A stretch of 64,000 nucleotides of DNA. Origin: RYN-230 sp963704995. GTDB lineage: Bacteria > Actinomycetota > Actinomycetes > Streptosporangiales > Streptosporangiaceae. The notes beneath the pieces are model-generated. The model saw nothing but the letters and a program-made list of their open reading frames with translations. It had not been told where the DNA came from and ran no database searches. The stretch's first letter is position 1. The number at the start of each line of letters is the position of its first letter. Positions 59,723 through 64,000 of this stretch are shown in pieces. The stretch covers positions 744,001 to 808,000 of the forward strand of contig CAVPIM010000005.1 of NCBI GenBank assembly GCA_963704995.1, in the 5' to 3' direction. Made by a program: the position numbers and the translations under genes.

Positions 59723-62520
59723 TCAGCCGGTGTTCTGCAGGCCCGCGGCCACCCCGCTGACCGCGAGCAGCAGGAGCCGGTGCAGCTGCTCGCGGCGGGC
59801 CGCGAGCTGCGGGTCCTCCGTCACCCCGTCCCCCGGGGGCCCATCCCCGCCCGCCGCGGAGAGCGCGCGGAGCTCAGTGAGGGCCCGGAGCTGGAGATGG
59901 GACAGCGCGTCCACATAAGGGTCGCGCAGGGCCACCGCCCGGGACAGCACGAGCCGGTTGGCCAGCAGCCGGTCGTGCCCGGTCACCTCCAGCACCAGCC
60001 GCCGGGTCAGGTCGTACTCGGCCAGCACCAGGTCCGCCAGGTCGTCCCGGCCACCCAGGGCCAGGTGCCGGGCCGCGATCCGCCGGTCGGTCTTGGCCAG
60101 GCTCATCTCCGCGCCGTCGAACAGGACGGCCAGCAGCGGCCACCCCTGGTAGGCCTCGCGGACCTCGGCCAGGCCGCCCGGGCTGGCAGCCGCGGCGGCC
60201 AGGCCGCTGCCCAGCCCGTACCAGCCGGGCAGGTTCAGCCGCGTCTGCGCCCAGGAGAACACCCACGGGATCGCGCGCAGATCGTCCAGCCCGACCACGC
60301 CGACCCCGCGCCGCGCGGGCCGTGATCCGATGCGCAGCCCGCTGATTTCCTCCAGCGGACTTATCTTGGCCAGCCACTCGGGAAAGCCCGGCGTTTCCAC
60401 CAGCTCCCGGTAAGCGCGCAGCGCGGCCGACTCCATCCGGTTGGCCACGGGCCGGTAGCGCCGGGCCGCGGCCGCGTTGCGCTCACCGACCACCGGCGAG
60501 GAGGCGAGCAGCACGGCCGAGGTGACCTGCTCCAGATGACGCTGGGCGATGACCGGGTTGGCGTACCGGGCGAAGATCACCTCGCCCTGCTCGGTGACCT
60601 TGAGCCGGCCGTCCACCGAGCCGGGGGCCTGGGCCAGCACCGCGCGGCCGGCCGGGCCGCCGCCCCGGCCCAGCGCACCGCCCCGGCCGTGGAACAAGGT
60701 GAGCCGCACGTGGTGGTCGGCAGCCCAGCGGGCCAGCTGCTCCTGCACGTCGAACAGGCGCAGGGTGGCGCCGACCGGGCCGAGTTCCTTGGCCGAGTCG
60801 GAGTAGCCGAGCATGACCTCCAGCTGCCGGCCGTTGGCCGCGAGCCGCTCCCGGACCGGTTCCAGCTCCAGCATCTCGTCCAGCACGCGGGGGGCGTGGT
60901 TCAGGTCCTCGCCGCTCTCGAACAGCGGGACCACGTCGAGCACCGGCGGGCGGCCGCTTCGCGTCGCGTGCCGGGCCAGCTCGTAGACGGCGGCGATGTC
61001 CCCCGCCGACCGGGTGAAGCTGACCACGTAACGGCGGCAGGCCTCGATCCCGAACCGGTCCTGGATCCAGGCCGCGGCGCGGAACGTGGCCAGCACCTCC
61101 GTGGTCTGGCCGGACTGGGTGCCGCCCTCGGTGATCTCGCGCAGCGCCCGGGCGTGCACCGCGCTGTGCTGCCGGATCTCCAGCTCGGCCAGGTGGAACC
61201 CGAACGTCTCGGCCTGCCAGATCAGCTGCTGCAGCTCGCCGAACGCCTGCCGGGTAGCGCCCGCGGCGGCCAGGGAGTCCTGCACCAGCCGCAGGTCGGC
61301 GAGGAAGGCGGCGGCGCCGGGGTAGGCCAGGTCCGCGTGCCGCAGCCGGGTGGCCTCGATCCGCTGGGCCAGGTAGAGGAGGTAGGTGCGGTACGGCTCG
61401 TGCGGCGAGCGGGCCGCCAGGTCAGCGAGCAGTTCCGGGTGAGCCGACTCGGCCGCCTCCAGGGCCGCGGTGAACACCCCGGACGGCGGGGCCGCGTCCT
61501 CGTGCACGGTGAGCGCGCGGCCGATCCGCGTGGTCGCGTTCTCCAGCGCGCGCAGCACGTGGTCGGCCTGGATGACTGCCGTCTCCCGGGTCACCTGGGC
61601 GGTCACGAACGGGTTGCCGTCCCGGTCGGCGCCCACCCAGCTGCCATACCGCAGGAAGGCCGGGACGGCGGGCACGGCCGGGCCGGCCCAGCCTTCCGGT
61701 GGGCCTCGTCCAGCGCCCGGTACACCCGGGGCACGACCCGGAAGATGGTCTCGTCGAACGCGGCCATCACCGTGCGGACCTCGTCGATCGGGGTCATGGC
61801 GTTGGCCCGCAGCTGCGATGTGCGCCAGAGCAGGTCGATCTCCTCGCGCAGCCGGCGCCGCGTCTCGGCCTGCTCCGCGGCTCCGCGGCGGTCGTCGTCC
61901 AGGCTGCTCACCAGGTCGCTGATGCGGCGCAGCGCGGTGGCCACGGCGCGGCGCCGGGCCTCGGTGGGGTGGGCGGTGAGCACCGGGTGCACGCGCAGCC
62001 GGGCGAGCAGGTCGTCGAGATGCCCGGTGCCCTGCTCGCGGCGGAACTCGGCGACCGAGGCCGCGAGCGACTCGCGAACCGGGGCCAGGCCGGTGTCCTG
62101 CTCGCGCAGGGCGCGGACGCGCTGCAGTTCCTCGGCCAGGTTGGTGAGATGGAAGTAAACGGTGAAGGCCCGGGCCACCAGCTCCGCGCGGTCCAGCGGC
62201 CAGCTGGCCACCAGCGCCGCGATCTCGTCCCCGGCCGGGTCCGCGTGCGGGTCCCCGGGCGGGCCGTCACCGGCCGGGCCGTGGCTGGCGCGGGCCGCGA
62301 TGACCGCCTGGCGCAGCCGTTCGACATCATCGAGCAGATCCTGGCCGCCGGACTCGCGCAGCACCTCGCCGAGCATGTCGCCAAGCAGCCGGACGTCGCG
62401 GCGCATCCGCCCGGGCAGCTGCTGGCGATCGGCGTCACGGGTCGGGCCCAGGCGGCTCCCGGCCTCCCGGACCGCCGCTCCGTCGCTCTCGGTGTCGCTG
62501 CTGCTGGTATCCGGGCTCAC
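59723..62520 (-). pseudogene. ppc: Phosphoenolpyruvate carboxylase, frame broken once
   Basis: PEP carboxylase makes oxaloacetate from PEP and bicarbonate. The N-terminal part (62520-~61690) has the catalytic VLTAHPTEA, and the C-terminal part (~61675-59723) has GSWVGADRDGNPFVT, LGYSDSAKELG, FHGRGGALGRGGGP, VFSWAQTRLNLPGWYGLGSGL and the terminal QNTG. They lie in different frames; the break is at 61676-61689, GGCCGGGCCGGCCC, and one inserted base joins RKAG to PAVPAFLRYG. With that the protein is ~932 aa, normal for the family. All signature residues are intact on both sides, so a sequence error is more likely than decay. GTG 62520 is the likely start. Confidence 0.9.
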
Positions 62521-62688
62521 CGCGCCAGCCTATTGGAGCGGTTGATCCTGGTCCTGCCCCGGATCGCCCGGCTGGCCGGGGCGGCTCAGCTGGTGCCGGC
62601 CAGCCGGGCGCACCCCACCGCGCCGGGCCGCCGCGCTCCCCCCGCCGCGGGGCCTGCCGCCGCCCTCGCGGCGGCTACCCTGTCCGCT

Positions 62689-64000
62689 ATGACCAGCGAA
62701 GTTCAGGACCTGGGCGGGCGGGACCAGGCCGCCGCCGGGACCCAGGCCGGCCCCGCGGGCCAGGACGCGGCCCCGCACACCACGGCGGGCAAGATCGCCG
62801 ATCTGCAGCGCCGCCGCGACGAGGCGGTTCACGCGGGCTCGGCGCGGGCCGTCGAGCGCCAGCACGCCAAGGGCAAGATGACCGCCCGGGAACGGCTGGA
62901 GCGGCTGCTCGATCCCGGCTCGTTCACCGAGTTCGACGAGCTGGCCCGGCACCGCGCGACCGACTTCGGGGTCGACGCGAACCGGCCCTACGGCGACGGC
63001 GTGGTCACCGGGTACGGCACCATCGACGGCCGGCCGGTCTGCGTGTTCAGCCAGGACTTCACCGTGTTCGGCGGCTCGCTCGGCGAGGTGTACGGCGAGA
63101 AGATCGTCAAGCTGATGGATCACGCGCTGAAGACGGGCTGCCCGCTGATCGGCATCAACGACGGCGGCGGCGCGCGCATCCAGGAAGGCGTGGTCGCCCT
63201 CGGGCTGTTCGCCGAGATTTTCTTCCGCAACGTCACCGCGTCCGGGGTGATCCCCCAGATATCGCTGATCATGGGCCCGTGCGCGGGGGGTGCCGTGTAC
63301 TCCCCGGCCATCACCGACTTCACGCTCATGGTCGAGGGCACCTCGCACATGTTCATCACCGGGCCCGACGTGATCAAGACGGTGACCGGCGAAGAGGTCA
63401 GCTTCGAGGAGCTGGGCGGGGCGCACGCGCACAACACGAAGTCCGGCGTGGCGCACTACCAGGCCAGGGACGAGGCGGACTGCCTGGAGTTCGCCCGGGA
63501 CCTGCTGTCCTACCTGCCCTCCAACAACCTCGACGACGCCCCGGTACTCGGGCCGCCCGGCGACCCTGACGCTGGCCTGGAGATCGCCGAGTCCGACCGC
63601 GAACTCGACACGGTGATCCCGGACTCGCCGAACCAGCCGTACGACATGCACGACGTGATCACCCGCATCCTGGACGAGGGCGAGTTCCTGGAGATCCACG
63701 CCGGATTCGCGCAGAACATCGTGGTCGGGTTCGGCCGGGTCGAAGGGGCGAGCGTGGGCGTGGTGGCCAACCAGCCCATGCACTTCGCGGGGACCCTGGA
63801 CATCGACGCGGCGGAGAAGGCGGCCCGGTTCGTCCGGACCTGCGACTGCTTCAACATCCCGGTGCTGACGTTCGTGGACGTGCCCGGCTTCCTGCCGGGC
63901 ACCGGCCAGGAATGGGGCGGGATCATCCGGCGCGGGGCCAAGCTGATCTACGCGTACGCGGAAGCCACCGTGCCGAAGATCACAGTGATCACCCGCAAGG
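62689..64000 (+). CDS. Propionyl/acyl-CoA carboxylase beta subunit (3' partial)
   Basis: Carboxyltransferase beta subunit, open to the right edge (437 codons seen of ~530). After a variable N-terminus it shows KIADLQRRRDEAVHAG, SFTEFDELARHR, INDGGGARIQEGV (acyl-CoA site), MGPCAGGAVYSPA, and in the second half FVDVPGFLPGTGQEWGGIIRRGAKL. This fits AccD5/PccB-type enzymes making methylmalonyl-CoA or malonyl-CoA; the alpha partner is not in view. ATG 62689 has TACCCT 7 nt upstream and no ribosome site. It is divergent from ppc. Confidence 0.94.
   Translation, partial: MTSEVQDLGGRDQAAAGTQAGPAGQDAAPHTTAGKIADLQRRRDEAVHAGSARAVERQHAKGKMTARERLERLLDPGSFTEFDELARHRATDFGVDANRPYGDGVVTGYGTIDGRPVCVFSQDFTVFGGSLGEVYGEKIVKLMDHALKTGCPLIGINDGGGARIQEGVVALGLFAEIFFRNVTASGVIPQISLIMGPCAGGAVYSPAITDFTLMVEGTSHMFITGPDVIKTVTGEEVSFEELGGAHAHNTKSGVAHYQARDEADCLEFARDLLSYLPSNNLDDAPVLGPPGDPDAGLEIAESDRELDTVIPDSPNQPYDMHDVITRILDEGEFLEIHAGFAQNIVVGFGRVEGASVGVVANQPMHFAGTLDIDAAEKAARFVRTCDCFNIPVLTFVDVPGFLPGTGQEWGGIIRRGAKLIYAYAEATVPKITVITRK

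Overview
This is 64 kb of very GC-rich DNA from a high-GC actinomycete (Actinomycetota). The evidence is strong G/C at third codon positions, frequent GTG and TTG starts, Ser/Thr kinases and MEDS/PP2C-type regulators, an F420-dependent LLM oxidoreductase, sugar ABC transporters without their own ATPase, and many genes that look leaderless. No genus can be named from the sequence. No tRNA, rRNA, CRISPR array, insertion sequence or prophage was found.

Layout. 1-10.7 kb: class I ribonucleotide reductase (alpha is 5'-truncated by the window edge), a DUF1707 protein, an MFS transporter, a MarR/ABC-2 efflux operon, a phosphotransferase, a small unknown gene and class I fumarase. 10.8-20.1 kb: a Ser/Thr kinase split from its membrane partner, then a cell-envelope block read leftward: two transglycosylase-like proteins and two paralogous secreted proteins of unknown family flanking an HtrA-like protein that has lost its catalytic triad. 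20.6-26.9 kb: a sugar uptake operon (two permeases and a lipoprotein), a divergent ROK regulator and a GH1 beta-glucosidase. Three promoter regions here share an operator-like sequence. 26.9-33.3 kb: a nucleotide-kinase-like gene, a hemerythrin, a MEDS/ATPase regulator, an LLM oxidoreductase, a PP2C phosphatase and a SAM methyltransferase. 33.3-44.2 kb: a secreted metallophosphoesterase, then a five-gene leftward operon in which every junction is a 4-bp stop/start overlap. That operon begins with a GT2-GtrA-HprK-like fusion, followed by a GT39-type transferase and three signal-peptide ectodomains, each with a C-terminal membrane anchor. 45-64 kb is mostly housekeeping: acyl-CoA dehydrogenase, PurE/PurK, an NCS1 permease, a two-component system, a leucine-degradation-like set (carboxyltransferase, HMG-CoA lyase, enoyl-CoA hydratase), a PH-domain protein, BirA, an MFS pump with an XRE regulator, PEP carboxylase, and a carboxyltransferase cut by the right edge.

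The best candidates for undescribed biology are the coupled surface-glycan operon (36.2-44.2 kb), with its three-domain fusion and a phosphoesterase that appears to lack metal ligands, and the envelope block (12.8-20.1 kb) with its pseudoprotease. The sugar block forms a coherent small regulon.

Caution: reading frames break in PEP carboxylase, the PP2C phosphatase, the MEDS/ATPase regulator, the end of HMG-CoA lyase and perhaps the kinase. Each break lies at or beside a GGCCGGCC-like site, which points to one-base assembly deletions rather than five decayed genes.
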